64,000 bases of DNA from SG8-30 sp963695155 (GTDB lineage: Bacteria > Pseudomonadota > Gammaproteobacteria > Steroidobacterales > Steroidobacteraceae): contig CAVOGD010000003.1 in the NCBI GenBank assembly GCA_963695155.1, positions 186,001-250,000 of the forward strand, in the 5' to 3' direction. Shown one piece after another: positions 43,685-55,545 of the stretch. The position numbers and the translations under genes were made by a program. The notes below the pieces were generated by a model that did no database searches, was not told where the DNA came from, and saw only the letters and a list, made by a program, of their open reading frames with translations. The stretch's first letter is position 1. Every line of letters begins with the position of its first letter.

Positions 43685-44557
43685 ATGCAAAGCCCGGTGG
43701 CGGCACGGTTCCTGCCACTCGCGGTGCTGGCGGTCGCCCTGGCCGCGGTGTCCTTCGGTTCCATCTTCGTGCGGCTTGCGATGGCGCCGGCGCTGGCCGT
43801 CGCCCTGTGGCGCATGACCCTCGCCGCGGCCGTGGTCGTGCCGGCGGCGCTGGTCGCCGGTCAACGCAGCGGTACGCCTCGCGGCCGCGCACTGCTCTTG
43901 GCCTGCGGTGCCGGCGGCCTGCTGGCGCTGCACTTCGCGGCGTGGATCAGTTCACTCGACTACACCAGCGTCGCGATCAGCGTCCTGCTGGTGACGACAG
44001 CGCCGCTGTGGGTGGCGCTGATCGGCTGGGCCGTCATGCGGCAGCGGCCCGGTGCGGGCACCTGGACGGCGATCGGCCTGGCGCTGGCGGGCGCGGCGGT
44101 CATCGGCAGCGGCGGCGGCGATCCGGGCGCGTGGCTGGGCTACGTGCTGGCCCTGGTCGGCGCGGTGGCGATGGCCGGTTACCTGTTGCTGGCCCGGGAG
44201 GCACAGCGCGTGCTGCCGTATCGCCCTTACGTGGCGGTCGCCTTCGGCACGGCGGCCGCGGTGCTGTGGATCGCAGTGCTGGGGTCGGGCACGGCCTGGC
44301 ACGGCTTCAGCGCGCGGACCTGGGCCGTACTCGGGGCGCTGGCGCTCGTCTCGCAACTCATCGGCCATGGCGGCTACAACTGGTCGCTGCGCCACCTGCA
44401 GCCGGCCTTCGTCGCCATCACGCTGACCGGCGAGCCGGTGCTGGCCACGCTGCTGGCGTGGTGGCTGCTCGGTGAACCGGTCACGCTGCGCATCCTGCTG
44501 GGCGGCGTGCTGGTGCTGGCCGGCATCGTGCTCGCCGCGCGAGGCGCACGGCAGTGA
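43685..44557 (+). CDS. EamA/DMT-family transporter
   Basis: The 290-residue protein has ten predicted TM helices in two repeated five-helix EamA halves, the first opening LPLAVLAVALAAVSFGSIFVRLAM and the second around LGYVLALVGAVAMAGYLLLAR. The SLDYTSVAISVLLVTTAPLWVALI segment is typical of the family, and GEPVLATLLAWWLLGEPVT is the second-half signature. Substrates of the family range from metabolites to amino acids, so none can be named here. It starts five bases after the previous gene and ends convergently 16 bases from the HAD phosphatase gene. Confidence 0.89.
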   Translation: MQSPVAARFLPLAVLAVALAAVSFGSIFVRLAMAPALAVALWRMTLAAAVVVPAALVAGQRSGTPRGRALLLACGAGGLLALHFAAWISSLDYTSVAISVLLVTTAPLWVALIGWAVMRQRPGAGTWTAIGLALAGAAVIGSGGGDPGAWLGYVLALVGAVAMAGYLLLAREAQRVLPYRPYVAVAFGTAAAVLWIAVLGSGTAWHGFSARTWAVLGALALVSQLIGHGGYNWSLRHLQPAFVAITLTGEPVLATLLAWWLLGEPVTLRILLGGVLVLAGIVLAARGARQ

Positions 44558-44573
44558 TCCGCGCGCGACGCCG

Positions 44574-45266
44574 TCAGCCCGCCTGCGGTGGATCGCGCCA
44601 GTCCGCGCAGGGCAGGCCGCACCGGGCCGCTGCGCGCCGCGCTGCGCGGCTGGCATTCACCAGCAGCGCGCTGTCGGCCAGCAGCAGGTGCTCGATGTCG
44701 GAAGCGGAGTTGCCGTAGGCCGCGAAGGTCGCGTCCGGGTAGCGCGCCTGCAGTTGCCGCAGGCAGCGCGCCTTCTCCGGGCCGCGGCGGTTCTCGGTCG
44801 TGAGCGTGCCGTCCAGGCGGCCGTCGCTCCATCCGACGCCCGTGCACACGGTCTCGTGGAAGCCGAGTAGCGCGCCGATGCGCGGCACGTACAGGTCCAC
44901 GCTGGCGGACAGCAGCACCAGCCGGTCGCCGGCCTGCCGGTGCTGCGCCACCGCCTCGAGCGCGCGCGGCAGCAGCAGGCCCGGCAGCACCCCGGCGCAG
45001 AACGCCTCAGCGAGCATTTCGACCTCGGCGGGGCTTGCGCGGCCGAGGACCTGGTGGAGGGCGGAGCCCTTCAGCCGCCCGCGGTCCGATAGCCCCGCCG
45101 CGAACCGCGCGAGCGTGAAGGGCAGTTTCCACACGCCCAGCCACGCCCGGGCATTTCTTCGCGCGCAGAAGAACAGGAACGAGACGAGGGTGTCGCGGCG
45201 TGTCAGCGTGCCGTCGAGGTCGAAGACGGCGACATGCGTCGGGCCGGCAACGGTTGCGGGCGTCAT
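44574..45266 (-). CDS. HAD-IB family phosphatase (SerB-like)
   Basis: The 230-residue protein begins with the nucleophile motif VAVFDLDGTLTRRDTL (the DxD Asp pair) and carries LVLLSASVDLYV (motif II Ser), a Lys in RGPEKARCLRQ and a final YGNSASDIEHL (motif III/IV). The HAD-IB layout includes phosphoserine phosphatase and lysophosphatidate or phosphorylethanolamine phosphatases; the specific substrate is open. Its ATG at 45266 overlaps the upstream sirtuin stop, so the two are co-transcribed. The frame extends further upstream, but this start follows family length. Confidence 0.88.
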   Translation of the reverse strand: MTPATVAGPTHVAVFDLDGTLTRRDTLVSFLFFCARRNARAWLGVWKLPFTLARFAAGLSDRGRLKGSALHQVLGRASPAEVEMLAEAFCAGVLPGLLLPRALEAVAQHRQAGDRLVLLSASVDLYVPRIGALLGFHETVCTGVGWSDGRLDGTLTTENRRGPEKARCLRQLQARYPDATFAAYGNSASDIEHLLLADSALLVNASRAARRAAARCGLPCADWRDPPQAG

Positions 45267-46027
45267 GCGATGGCTGCCTGCCGGCGGCTGCGCAAGGCGC
45301 TGACCAGTGCCGGCAGCGCAACGCCCGACGGGGCGCGCAACACGTGCTCGGCCAGCGCGCTCAGCCCGGAGGGCTGCGGATTGACCTCGATGAGCGTCGC
45401 GCCGGCCTGCATCGCGCGCTGCGCCAGGCCGGCGGCCGGGTAAACCATCGCCGACGTGCCCACCGACAGGAACACCCCGCAATCGTCAGCCGCTGCAATG
45501 GCCTCGTTCAGCGCCTGGCCGGGAATCGCCTCGCCGAACCACACGACGCCCGGCCGCAGCAGGCCGCCGCACGCGGCGCAGCCAGGGGGCACCGGGCAGG
45601 GGCGGGCCAGTTCCGGCGCGGGCAGCTGGCAGGCGATGCAGCGATTCTCGAACAGGTTGCCGTGAAACTCGATGACTCCCGCGCTGCCTGCCCGTTGGTG
45701 CAGGCCGTCCACGTTCTGGGTCACGAGCGTCAGCTTCGGCACCAGCGTGGCAAGCTCGGCCAGCGCGACGTGGCCGGCATTGGGCAGCGCGCGGCCCACG
45801 AGTTCGCGGCGCCACTCGTACCAGGCCCACACCGTGTGCGGGTCCCGGTCGAACGCCGCGACCGTCGCAAGTTCCTCGGGGCGGAATCGCTGCCACAGGC
45901 CGGACTGGGCTTCCCGGAAGGTCGGCACGCCGCTCTCGGCGGAGACGCCCGCGCCGGTCAGCACCATGACGTGACGCGCCTGCGCCAGCAGCTGGACGAG
46001 TTCGGGCGGAATGGGGCAGGGCGACAT
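45263..46027 (-). CDS. NAD-dependent sirtuin deacylase (CobB-like)
   Basis: This sirtuin removes acyl groups from lysines using NAD+. The 254-residue product shows the NAD motif VLTGAGVSAESGVPTFR, TQNVDGLHQRAGS, catalytic His in IEFHGNLFE, and four zinc cysteines (CIAC and CAAC). YEWRREL provides the Tyr-x-x-Arg pair that marks SIRT5/CobB-type enzymes acting on succinyl and other acidic acyl lysines as well as acetyl. The start was set at the ATG before PCPIPPELV. An upstream ATG would add 19 residues. It precedes the HAD phosphatase with an ATGA overlap. Confidence 0.93.
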   Translation of the reverse strand: MSPCPIPPELVQLLAQARHVMVLTGAGVSAESGVPTFREAQSGLWQRFRPEELATVAAFDRDPHTVWAWYEWRRELVGRALPNAGHVALAELATLVPKLTLVTQNVDGLHQRAGSAGVIEFHGNLFENRCIACQLPAPELARPCPVPPGCAACGGLLRPGVVWFGEAIPGQALNEAIAAADDCGVFLSVGTSAMVYPAAGLAQRAMQAGATLIEVNPQPSGLSALAEHVLRAPSGVALPALVSALRSRRQAAIA

Positions 46028-46111
46028 GATGTAAACCCTAGCAGGGCGGACCGCAGCGCCCGGCACAGGCCGGGCGGGGCTCAAGCACCGTGGCGCGCCG
46101 CGGCAAGGCCC

Positions 46112-48799
<2,688 letters not shown>

Positions 48800-48871
48800 G
48801 AGAATCCTCCGCAATGGGGCGCGGCATCGGGCCGGCGGCGTGCGCGGTCGAGGCTGCGGGAATAGCGCGCG

Positions 48872-48877
48872 ATTATA
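48872..48877 (-). promoter_or_regulatory. -10 element upstream of acnA
   Basis: A perfect TATAAT (minus strand) lies between the mnmA stop and the acnA start, giving a predicted leader of about 65 bases. The -35 region (around CGCCAT) is poor, so activator dependence is possible. Confidence 0.45.
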
Positions 48878-48905
48878 ACCGGCCTGCGAAAGCGATGGCG
48901 GAGGC

Positions 48906-49997
48906 TCAGCCGCCGTGGCCGTGGGCGCGCTCGATGACTGCGCCGCCCAGGCACGCCTGGCCGTCGTAGAGGACCGCATACTGGCCGGGCGTCACCGCCC
49001 ACTGCGGGTCGCTGAACGCGACGCGCGCCCGCCCGCCGGGTTCCACCGCGACCCGGCACGCCACGTCGGCCTGGCGGTAGCGCAGCTTGGCCGTGCACTC
49101 GAAGTCGGGCGCCGGCGCCGAGCCGGCGACCCAGGAGACCGGCCCCGTGGCCAGGGCGGAGCTCAACAGCAGCGCGTGATCCCGCTGCTGCACGACCACC
49201 AGCACGTTGCGCGCCAGATCCTTGCGGGCGACATACCAGGGCGCCTCGGCCGCGCCGCGGCGTCCGCCCAGGCCCAGGCCGGCGCGCTGGCCCAGCGTGT
49301 AGTACATGAGGCCGCGGTGTCCGCCCAGGTCGGTGCCGCGCGGATCCTCGATCCGGCCCGCCTGCGCCGGCAGGTAGCCCTCGAGGAAGCGCCGGAACGG
49401 CCGCTCGCCGATGAAGCAGATGCCGGTCGAGTCCTTCTTCGACCAGACCGGCAGCCCGCGATCGCGCGCGATGCGCCGCACCGCCGCCTTGTGCAGGCCG
49501 CCGACCGGGAAGGTCGCCAGCCGCAACTGCGCGTCCTGCAGCGCGTGCAGGAAGTAGCTCTGGTCCTTGGCCCGGTCGGTGCCGCGCAGCAGCGTGCAGC
49601 CGCCCGCGTCGCGGCCGATACGGGCGTAGTGCCCCGTGGCGAAGCGCTCGGCGCCGAGCCGCTGCGCATACTCCAGGCAGACGCCGAACTTGATCTCGCG
49701 GTTGCACAGGACATCCGGGTTGGGCGTGCGGCCCGCCGCGTACTCGTGCAGGAAGTGCGCAAAGACCCGGTCGCGGTACTCGCGTGCAAAGCTGACCTCG
49801 TGGAGCGGGATGCCGATCTCCTCGCAGACCCGGCGCGTGTCGGCCAGGTCCGCGGCGGCCTGGCAGTAGCCGTCGTCGTCGTCTTCCCAGTTCGACATGA
49901 ACAGCCCGTGCACGTCGTGGCCTGCATCCACCAGCAACGCCGCGGCGACCGACGAGTCCACGCCCCCGGACATGCCGACGATGACCCGCTGCCCCAT
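48906..49997 (-). CDS. mnmA: tRNA-specific 2-thiouridylase MnmA
   Basis: MnmA thiolates U34 of tRNA-Lys, tRNA-Glu and tRNA-Gln, using ATP and persulfide sulfur from TusE/IscS. The 363-residue protein has the PP-loop VGMSGGVDSSVAAALL, the catalytic Cys in NPDVLCNREIKFG, the second active Cys in STGICFIGERPF, and the C-terminal barrel domain. Length is typical. It lies six bases after nudJ on the minus strand, the arrangement known from E. coli. The tRNA-Lys(UUU) encoded at 30480 is one of its expected substrates. Confidence 0.96.
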   Translation of the reverse strand: MGQRVIVGMSGGVDSSVAAALLVDAGHDVHGLFMSNWEDDDDGYCQAAADLADTRRVCEEIGIPLHEVSFAREYRDRVFAHFLHEYAAGRTPNPDVLCNREIKFGVCLEYAQRLGAERFATGHYARIGRDAGGCTLLRGTDRAKDQSYFLHALQDAQLRLATFPVGGLHKAAVRRIARDRGLPVWSKKDSTGICFIGERPFRRFLEGYLPAQAGRIEDPRGTDLGGHRGLMYYTLGQRAGLGLGGRRGAAEAPWYVARKDLARNVLVVVQQRDHALLLSSALATGPVSWVAGSAPAPDFECTAKLRYRQADVACRVAVEPGGRARVAFSDPQWAVTPGQYAVLYDGQACLGGAVIERAHGHGG

Positions 49998-50003
49998 CGG
50001 ATC

Positions 50004-50483
50004 TCAGCGCGCCGGCGGGCGGCCCGCCGCGGCGTCGATGTCGAGCGAGGCGAGCAGGCTGAGCGGGTGGCGCGCGCCCGCGAGGTAGTCGTCTATGCAG
50101 CGCAGCACCAGCGGGCTGCGCAGTGCGGCGCCGCGGGCTTGCAGCTGGTCCCGCGACAGCCACAGCACGCGCAGGATGGCGCGGTCCAGGCGCCGCCCCG
50201 GGTCCGGGCCGGTCACGCTGCCGCAGAAAGTCACGCGCAGGAAGGTGCGGTCGGCGCCGGCGCTGTGCCACAGGTAGACGCCGACCAGCGCCTCGGGCGT
50301 GAGCGCGCAGCCGGTTTCCTCCAGCGTTTCCCGCACCACGGCGTCGAGCAGCGTCTCGCCGCGCTCGAGATGGCCGGCCGGCTGGTTGACGACGATGCGC
50401 CGCGCCGCGCGCTCCTCGACGACGAGGAAGCGCCCGTCGCGCTCGACCACCGCGGCGACCGTGACGTCGGGGCGAAAGGACAT
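50004..50483 (-). CDS. nudJ: Nudix hydrolase NudJ-like phosphatase
   Basis: The 159-residue Nudix protein has the box GHLERGETLLDAVVRETLEETG (Gx5Ex7REUxEExGU) near residues 38-59, after VTVAAVVERDGRFLVVEE. NudJ of E. coli hydrolyses thiamine diphosphates and nucleoside di/triphosphates and is encoded next to mnmA, as here. C-terminal residues (PLSLLASLDIDA) also match that subfamily. The start follows a normal frame with no upstream alternative of note. Confidence 0.88.
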   Translation of the reverse strand: MSFRPDVTVAAVVERDGRFLVVEERAARRIVVNQPAGHLERGETLLDAVVRETLEETGCALTPEALVGVYLWHSAGADRTFLRVTFCGSVTGPDPGRRLDRAILRVLWLSRDQLQARGAALRSPLVLRCIDDYLAGARHPLSLLASLDIDAAAGRPPAR

Positions 50484-50514
50484 GGACCGGGAGTATACGG
50501 CGGGGCGCGTGGCC

Positions 50515-51021
50515 CTACAGGTGCTGCTGGCGGGTCTCGGCGTCGGGCGCGCTGGCGATCCACGCCTCGTCGAAGAAATTCAGGTAGCGGCGTGCCACGG
50601 CCGGGTCGTTCATCTCGGCGATGCCGTCCCACCGGCCGGCCTGCAGCCGGTAGACGAGGGCACGGTCATCCGCGATCAGGAAGGCGGCCTGGCTGCTGCG
50701 CACGGACGGGTTGGCGCGGCGGATCTCGATGTGGCTGGTGATGCGCCGGGCCAGCCCGATGAACCGCGAGCTCTCGTAGACCGCGCGGGCCGGATCCACC
50801 AGCAGCACGCGCACCTTCGCGTAGCTGCGCGCCAGCACCAGCCGCTTGACGGCTTCCAGGAACAACGGCTGGTCGTACACCAGCGGCTCGAGGTCCTGCG
50901 TATACATGGTCAGCAGCCGGGTGGCCGTGGTGGCGACCTGCAACGACGCCGCCCGCACTTCCTCGAGGGTCGAGAGGATGGCGCGGGTGTCGGCGGCGGG
51001 CTTCGGCTGTGCAGTGGACAT
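50515..51021 (-). CDS. Hypothetical protein next to a GNAT acetyltransferase, possible phospholipase-D-like fold
   Basis: The 168-residue product has an N-terminal helical region (TLEEVRAASLQVATTATRLL) followed by alternating strands and helices (KVRVLLVDPARAVYESS, AAFLIADDRALVYRLQ). I do not recognise a characterised family; the strand-helix pattern recalls PLD-like domains without the HKD motif. It is encoded six bases after a GNAT gene. In Pseudomonas a GNAT domain and a domain of this kind occur in one polypeptide as I recall, so this looks like the separated second half. No signal peptide or TM segment is seen. Confidence 0.7.
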   Translation of the reverse strand: MSTAQPKPAADTRAILSTLEEVRAASLQVATTATRLLTMYTQDLEPLVYDQPLFLEAVKRLVLARSYAKVRVLLVDPARAVYESSRFIGLARRITSHIEIRRANPSVRSSQAAFLIADDRALVYRLQAGRWDGIAEMNDPAVARRYLNFFDEAWIASAPDAETRQQHL

Positions 51022-51027
51022 CGTTGC

Positions 51028-51453
51028 TTACCCGAGGAACCGGCGCATCTTGAGATGCGGAATTCCTGCCTCGTCGAACACTTCACCCTCCGCCTTGAAG
51101 CCCGCCTTCTTGTAGAAGGGCAGGGCCTGGACCTGCGCATGCAGGTACACGTCGAGCAGCCCGCGATGCCAGGCCTCGTTCAGCAGCGCCGCCAGGATCC
51201 GTGCACCGAGGCCGCGCCTGCGGAATTCACTTATTACCGCGAGCCGGCCAATCTTACCCCCCGGGCTGAGCCTGCCGGTGCCAACTGGTTCACGGTTCCT
51301 GGTCGCCAGCACGTGCGCGGACACGAGGTCGTCGGCGTCCCACTCCTCCTCCTCGGGCACCTGTTGCTCGACGATGAACACGGCGCGGCGCACCTGCTGC
51401 AGCAAGGGCCGGTCCACCCCCCAGGTCGTCACGACTATGCTGATGTCGTCCAT
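51028..51453 (-). CDS. GNAT-family N-acetyltransferase
   Basis: The 141-residue protein shows the GNAT core: an acceptor-side RRAVFIVEQQVPEEEEWDADD, the acetyl-CoA-binding motif A with RRRGLGARILAALL, and motif B ending FYKKAGFKAEGEVFDEAGIPHLKM. The FIVEQQVP and GIPHLKM stretches place it among ElaA/PhnO-like small acetyltransferases whose substrates are unknown. It sits between purB (21 bases upstream) and the unknown protein gene, all on the minus strand. Confidence 0.88.
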   Translation of the reverse strand: MDDISIVVTTWGVDRPLLQQVRRAVFIVEQQVPEEEEWDADDLVSAHVLATRNREPVGTGRLSPGGKIGRLAVISEFRRRGLGARILAALLNEAWHRGLLDVYLHAQVQALPFYKKAGFKAEGEVFDEAGIPHLKMRRFLG

Positions 51454-51474
51454 GCGCCGACCGCCCGGCCGATC

Positions 51475-52842
51475 TCAGGCCTCGCGCGCCAGCTGCGCCG
51501 CAAGGCCCGTGTAGTCCCGCGGCGTCAGCCGTGCAAGCTCTGCGGCCGCCGCCGCGGGCAGCTGCAGCGTGCCGACGAACTCGCGCAATTCGGCCGCGCC
51601 GACGCGCCGGCCACGCGTGAATTCCCTGAGCCGTTCGTAGGCGTCCGGCACACCGTGCCGGCGCATGACCGTCTGCACGGCCTCGGCCAGCACCTCCCAG
51701 TTGCCGTCCAGGTCCGCCGCGAGCCGCTCTGGCTCCGGCTCCAGGCGGTCCAGCCCGCGCAGCGTGGACTTGAGGGCCAGCGTCGCATGTCCGCAGGCCA
51801 CCCCGAGGTTGCGCAGCACCGTTGAATCGCTCAGGTCCCGCTGCCAGCGCGAGACGGGCAGCTTGCCCGCGAAGAAGACCAGCAGCGCCCTGGCCAGCTC
51901 GGCATTGCCCTCGGCGTTCTCGAAATCGATCGGGTTGACCTTGTGCGGCATGGTCGAGGAACCGACCTCGCTGCCGACCGGCCGCTGGTGGAAGTAACCG
52001 ATGGCGACATAGCCCCAGACGTCCCGGCACAGGTCGGTGACCACCGTGAGGTAGCGGGCGAGGGCGTGGCAATACTCGGCGATCCAGTCGTGCGGCTCGA
52101 TCTGCACGGTGCAGGGGTTGTAGCCGAGCCCCAGCGACTCGACGAACCGTCGCGTGATGCCGGGCCAGTCCGCCTGCGGGTAGGCGGCGACATGCGCGTT
52201 GTAGTTGCCCACGGCGCCGTTGTACTTGCCCAGGATGGGCACCGCCGAAAACCCGGCCGCGAGGCGCTCCAGGCGCACGAGGAAATTCGCGACTTCCTTG
52301 CCCAGCGTGGTCGGGCTGGCCGGCTGGCCATGGGTCCGCGACAGCATCGCCAGGTCGGCCGTGGCCCGCGCCAGTGCGCGCAACGCGTCCTGCAGGCGCG
52401 ACATCAACGGCAGCAGCACCTGGTCGCGCGCATCGCGCAGCATCAGCGCATAGCACAGGTTGTTGACGTCCTCCGAGGTGCAGGCGAAGTGCACGAATTC
52501 GAGATGCGCGGGCGCGGCGCCGGCGGCGGCCAGCCGCTCGCGCACGTAGTACTCCACAGCCTTGACGTCGTGGTTGGTGCGCGCCTCGAGCGCCTTGACG
52601 GCCGGCGCAGCCTGCTCGCCGGGGTCGCGGGCCAGCCGGGCGAGCTCGCTGGCGGCCGGACCCGCCAGGCCCGCGAGTTCCGCAATGGCCGGCTCGCCCG
52701 CGAGATGGGCCACCCACAACGCCTCGACGCGTATGCGGTAACGGATCAACGCGGCCTCGCTGAACAGCGCGGCCAGCTCGGGAACCTGCGCTGCGTAGCG
52801 GCCGTCGAGGGGCGACAGGGCGGACAGGCGGGAGTCGGTCAT
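51475..52842 (-). CDS. purB: Adenylosuccinate lyase
   Basis: PurB acts twice in purine synthesis, splitting SAICAR and adenylosuccinate to release fumarate. The 455-residue protein carries LSPLDGRYAAQVPEL at the N-terminus, EFVHFACTSEDVNN, RTHGQPASPTTLGKE and the flexible signature loop GSSTMPHKVNPIDFENAEGN with the catalytic Ser. Length agrees with the E. coli enzyme. Its start faces nudL across a 224-base divergent gap. Confidence 0.96.
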   Translation of the reverse strand: MTDSRLSALSPLDGRYAAQVPELAALFSEAALIRYRIRVEALWVAHLAGEPAIAELAGLAGPAASELARLARDPGEQAAPAVKALEARTNHDVKAVEYYVRERLAAAGAAPAHLEFVHFACTSEDVNNLCYALMLRDARDQVLLPLMSRLQDALRALARATADLAMLSRTHGQPASPTTLGKEVANFLVRLERLAAGFSAVPILGKYNGAVGNYNAHVAAYPQADWPGITRRFVESLGLGYNPCTVQIEPHDWIAEYCHALARYLTVVTDLCRDVWGYVAIGYFHQRPVGSEVGSSTMPHKVNPIDFENAEGNAELARALLVFFAGKLPVSRWQRDLSDSTVLRNLGVACGHATLALKSTLRGLDRLEPEPERLAADLDGNWEVLAEAVQTVMRRHGVPDAYERLREFTRGRRVGAAELREFVGTLQLPAAAAAELARLTPRDYTGLAAQLAREA

Positions 52843-53066
52843 CGGGGCGCTTTCCGGGTGCTAGAATCATGGATCTTAGCGCAACCCGTGCCGCGGCCCC
52901 GTGTGTCACGCGGGTCGCACAGCGGGGTGGGCGGGTGGACGTCGAGCGTGATGCCGTTACCGGATCCAGGCCAGGCAAGCCGCACCAGCCGGGCGGCGAC
53001 GCCCCCGCAGGCCGACCGTCACCCGCCCGAAATGCGGAAACGGCCGCGCGCGCGGGGCCGGAGCTG

Positions 53067-53726
53067 ATGGTCGGCATTTCACCGGCCGACCTGCACGGGC
53101 TGCCGCCACGGGAACTGGTCGAACGGGTCCGGCGCAGCCTGTCCGTGCCGCGGGCCGGCGCCCAGGAACTTCGTATCGGCCCCTTTTCGTCGGCCATCGC
53201 CGCCCGGATTCGCCATGCCTTCCCTGCAACGCCGCGCGCGGCGGCGGTGCTCATGCCGATCGTCGACCGCCCGGACGGGCCGACCGTGCTGCTGACCTAC
53301 CGTGCGCCGGACCTCAAGCACCATGGCGGACAGATTTCGTTTCCCGGCGGGGGCATGGAACCCTGCGACGACAGCCCGGAAGCCTGCGCCCTGCGCGAAA
53401 CACACGAAGAAATCGGGCTTGGCCGGGATTTCGTCGAGGTGATCGGCCGGCTGCCGGATCACCTGGTCATCACCGGCTTCCAGGTCACGCCGGTGGTGGG
53501 GCTGGTGCGGCCGGGCTTCACGTTGCGGCTGGACACGACGGAAGTGGCCGACACCTTCGAGGCGCCCCTGCACCACCTGCTCGACCTGCGCACGCACACG
53601 CGCGTGCTGCGGCGTTTCGGGCAGGAGGAGCTCGAGGCCTTCGAGCTGCCCTGGCGCGACCACAATATCTGGGGGGCCACGGCGGGCATGCTGCTGACCC
53701 TGCGCGAGACGCTCCTGGAGGGCTGA
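53067..53726 (+). CDS. nudL: Nudix CoA pyrophosphatase NudL-like
   Basis: Cleaves CoA and its esters to 3',5'-ADP and phosphopantetheine in the family. The 219-residue protein has the Nudix box GGGMEPCDDSPEACALRETHEEIGL and the NudL-specific HHGGQISFPGG just before it, with NIWGATAGMLL near the C-terminus. The ATG at 53067 gives the typical length; a longer frame starts at 52869 but its first 66 residues are low-complexity and unlike the family. The mazG GTG follows three bases after the stop. Confidence 0.9.
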   Translation: MVGISPADLHGLPPRELVERVRRSLSVPRAGAQELRIGPFSSAIAARIRHAFPATPRAAAVLMPIVDRPDGPTVLLTYRAPDLKHHGGQISFPGGGMEPCDDSPEACALRETHEEIGLGRDFVEVIGRLPDHLVITGFQVTPVVGLVRPGFTLRLDTTEVADTFEAPLHHLLDLRTHTRVLRRFGQEELEAFELPWRDHNIWGATAGMLLTLRETLLEG

Positions 53727-53729
53727 ACG

Positions 53730-54518
53730 GTGTCCGTCTCCCGACTGGTCGAGATCATGGCGGCACTGCGCGACCCGGCGGGCGGCTGCCCCTGGGACCT
53801 CGAGCAGGACTTTCGCTCGGTCGCCCCCTACACGCTCGAGGAAGCCTATGAAGTGGCCGACGCGATCGAGCGGGGCGACCTGGCCGGCCTGCAGGACGAA
53901 CTGGGCGACCTGCTGCTGCAGGTCGTGTTCCACGCCCGCATGGCCAGTGAACTGGGCGCCTTCGACTTCGACGACGTCGTGGCCGGCATCTGCGACAAGC
54001 TGGTGCGCCGCCACCCGCACGTGTTCGGCGGCGAGACCGTGGCCAGCGCCGCGGCGCAGACCGTTGCCTGGGAGGACCACAAGGCCCGCGAGCGGGCCGG
54101 CCGCGACGACGCGGCAGGGCTTCTGGATGACGTGCCCCTGGCGCTGCCGGCACTGACCCGCGCCCACAAGCTCGGCAAGCGGGCCGCGCGCGTCGGGTTC
54201 GACTGGCCCGATGCCACCGGCCCGCGGCGCAAGCTCGAAGAGGAACTGGCGGAAATCGACGCGGCGATCGGTGACGGGGCAGGGCCCGCCGCACTCGAGG
54301 CGGAAATAGGCGACCTGCTGCTGGCCGCCGTCAGCTACGCCAGGCACCTCGGCCTGGACGCCGAGACGGCCCTGCGGCGCAGCAACGACCGCTTCGTGCG
54401 ACGCTTCCGGCACGTCGAGCGCAGGACCGCCGAGGCGGGCCTGGCCGGGGCGACGGCCGGGCCGGAACGGCTGGATGCCTGGTGGGAGGAGGCCAAGCGC
54501 CTCGAGGAGGAACCGTGA
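53730..54518 (+). CDS. mazG: Nucleoside triphosphate pyrophosphohydrolase MazG
   Basis: MazG hydrolyses (d)NTPs to monophosphates and lowers (p)ppGpp-related stress signalling in E. coli. The 262-residue product (E. coli 263) has two tandem MazG domains: the first with CPWDLEQDF, EEAYEVADAI and LQDELGDLLLQVVFHA, the second with LEEELAEIDAAIGD and LEAEIGDLLLAAVSYA. Metal-binding Glu and Asp residues are present in both. The start is a GTG after nudL. Confidence 0.94.
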   Translation: MSVSRLVEIMAALRDPAGGCPWDLEQDFRSVAPYTLEEAYEVADAIERGDLAGLQDELGDLLLQVVFHARMASELGAFDFDDVVAGICDKLVRRHPHVFGGETVASAAAQTVAWEDHKARERAGRDDAAGLLDDVPLALPALTRAHKLGKRAARVGFDWPDATGPRRKLEEELAEIDAAIGDGAGPAALEAEIGDLLLAAVSYARHLGLDAETALRRSNDRFVRRFRHVERRTAEAGLAGATAGPERLDAWWEEAKRLEEEP

Positions 54519-54550
54519 GGCGTTCAGGGCCGGTTCATGGCGCTTTCCAC

Positions 54551-54556
54551 TACAAT
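54551..54556 (+). promoter_or_regulatory. -10-like element close to the PepSY gene start
   Basis: TACAAT matches the -10 consensus at five of six positions. It ends six bases before the ATG at 54563, so a transcript would be nearly leaderless. No good -35 is apparent; an activator such as the downstream response regulator could compensate. Confidence 0.3.
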
Positions 54557-54562
54557 CCCGCC

Positions 54563-54865
54563 ATGACCCCGCGAATCGTCATCCTGTGCCTGGCCAGCGG
54601 ACTCGCCTGCGCACCTGCCTGGGGAATGGCGGGCCCGCCGCTGCCGGCAGTCCCCGGCCAGCCGCTGGCCGTGACGGCGGCGTACGCCGAAGGCATCAGC
54701 CTGGACGAGGCCGTGGCCCGCGCGGAGAGGCAGTTTGACGCCCGCGTCGTGCGGGCGGAGGAAAAGCGCCGCGGCGAGCGGCGCATCTATCGCATACGTT
54801 TGCTCAGCGGCGACGGCCGGGTCTTCGACGTCACGGTGGACGCGGAGACCGGGCGCATCGAGTAG
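54563..54865 (+). CDS. Small exported PepSY-domain protein
   Basis: The 100-residue product has a signal peptide (IVILCLASGLACAPAWGMA) and one PepSY-like domain: SLDEAVARAERQFDARVVRAEEK, then RRIYRIRLLSGDGRVFDVTVDAETGRIE. PepSY domains bind or inhibit peptidases and sense envelope state. It starts 44 bases after mazG and lies six bases upstream of a PhoP-like response regulator, so it is probably an accessory of that two-component system. Similar small PepSY genes next to PhoPQ-type pairs are known in proteobacteria. Confidence 0.83.
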   Translation: MTPRIVILCLASGLACAPAWGMAGPPLPAVPGQPLAVTAAYAEGISLDEAVARAERQFDARVVRAEEKRRGERRIYRIRLLSGDGRVFDVTVDAETGRIE

Positions 54866-54871
54866 CCGGCC

Positions 54872-55543
<672 letters not shown>

Positions 55544-55545
55544 AC

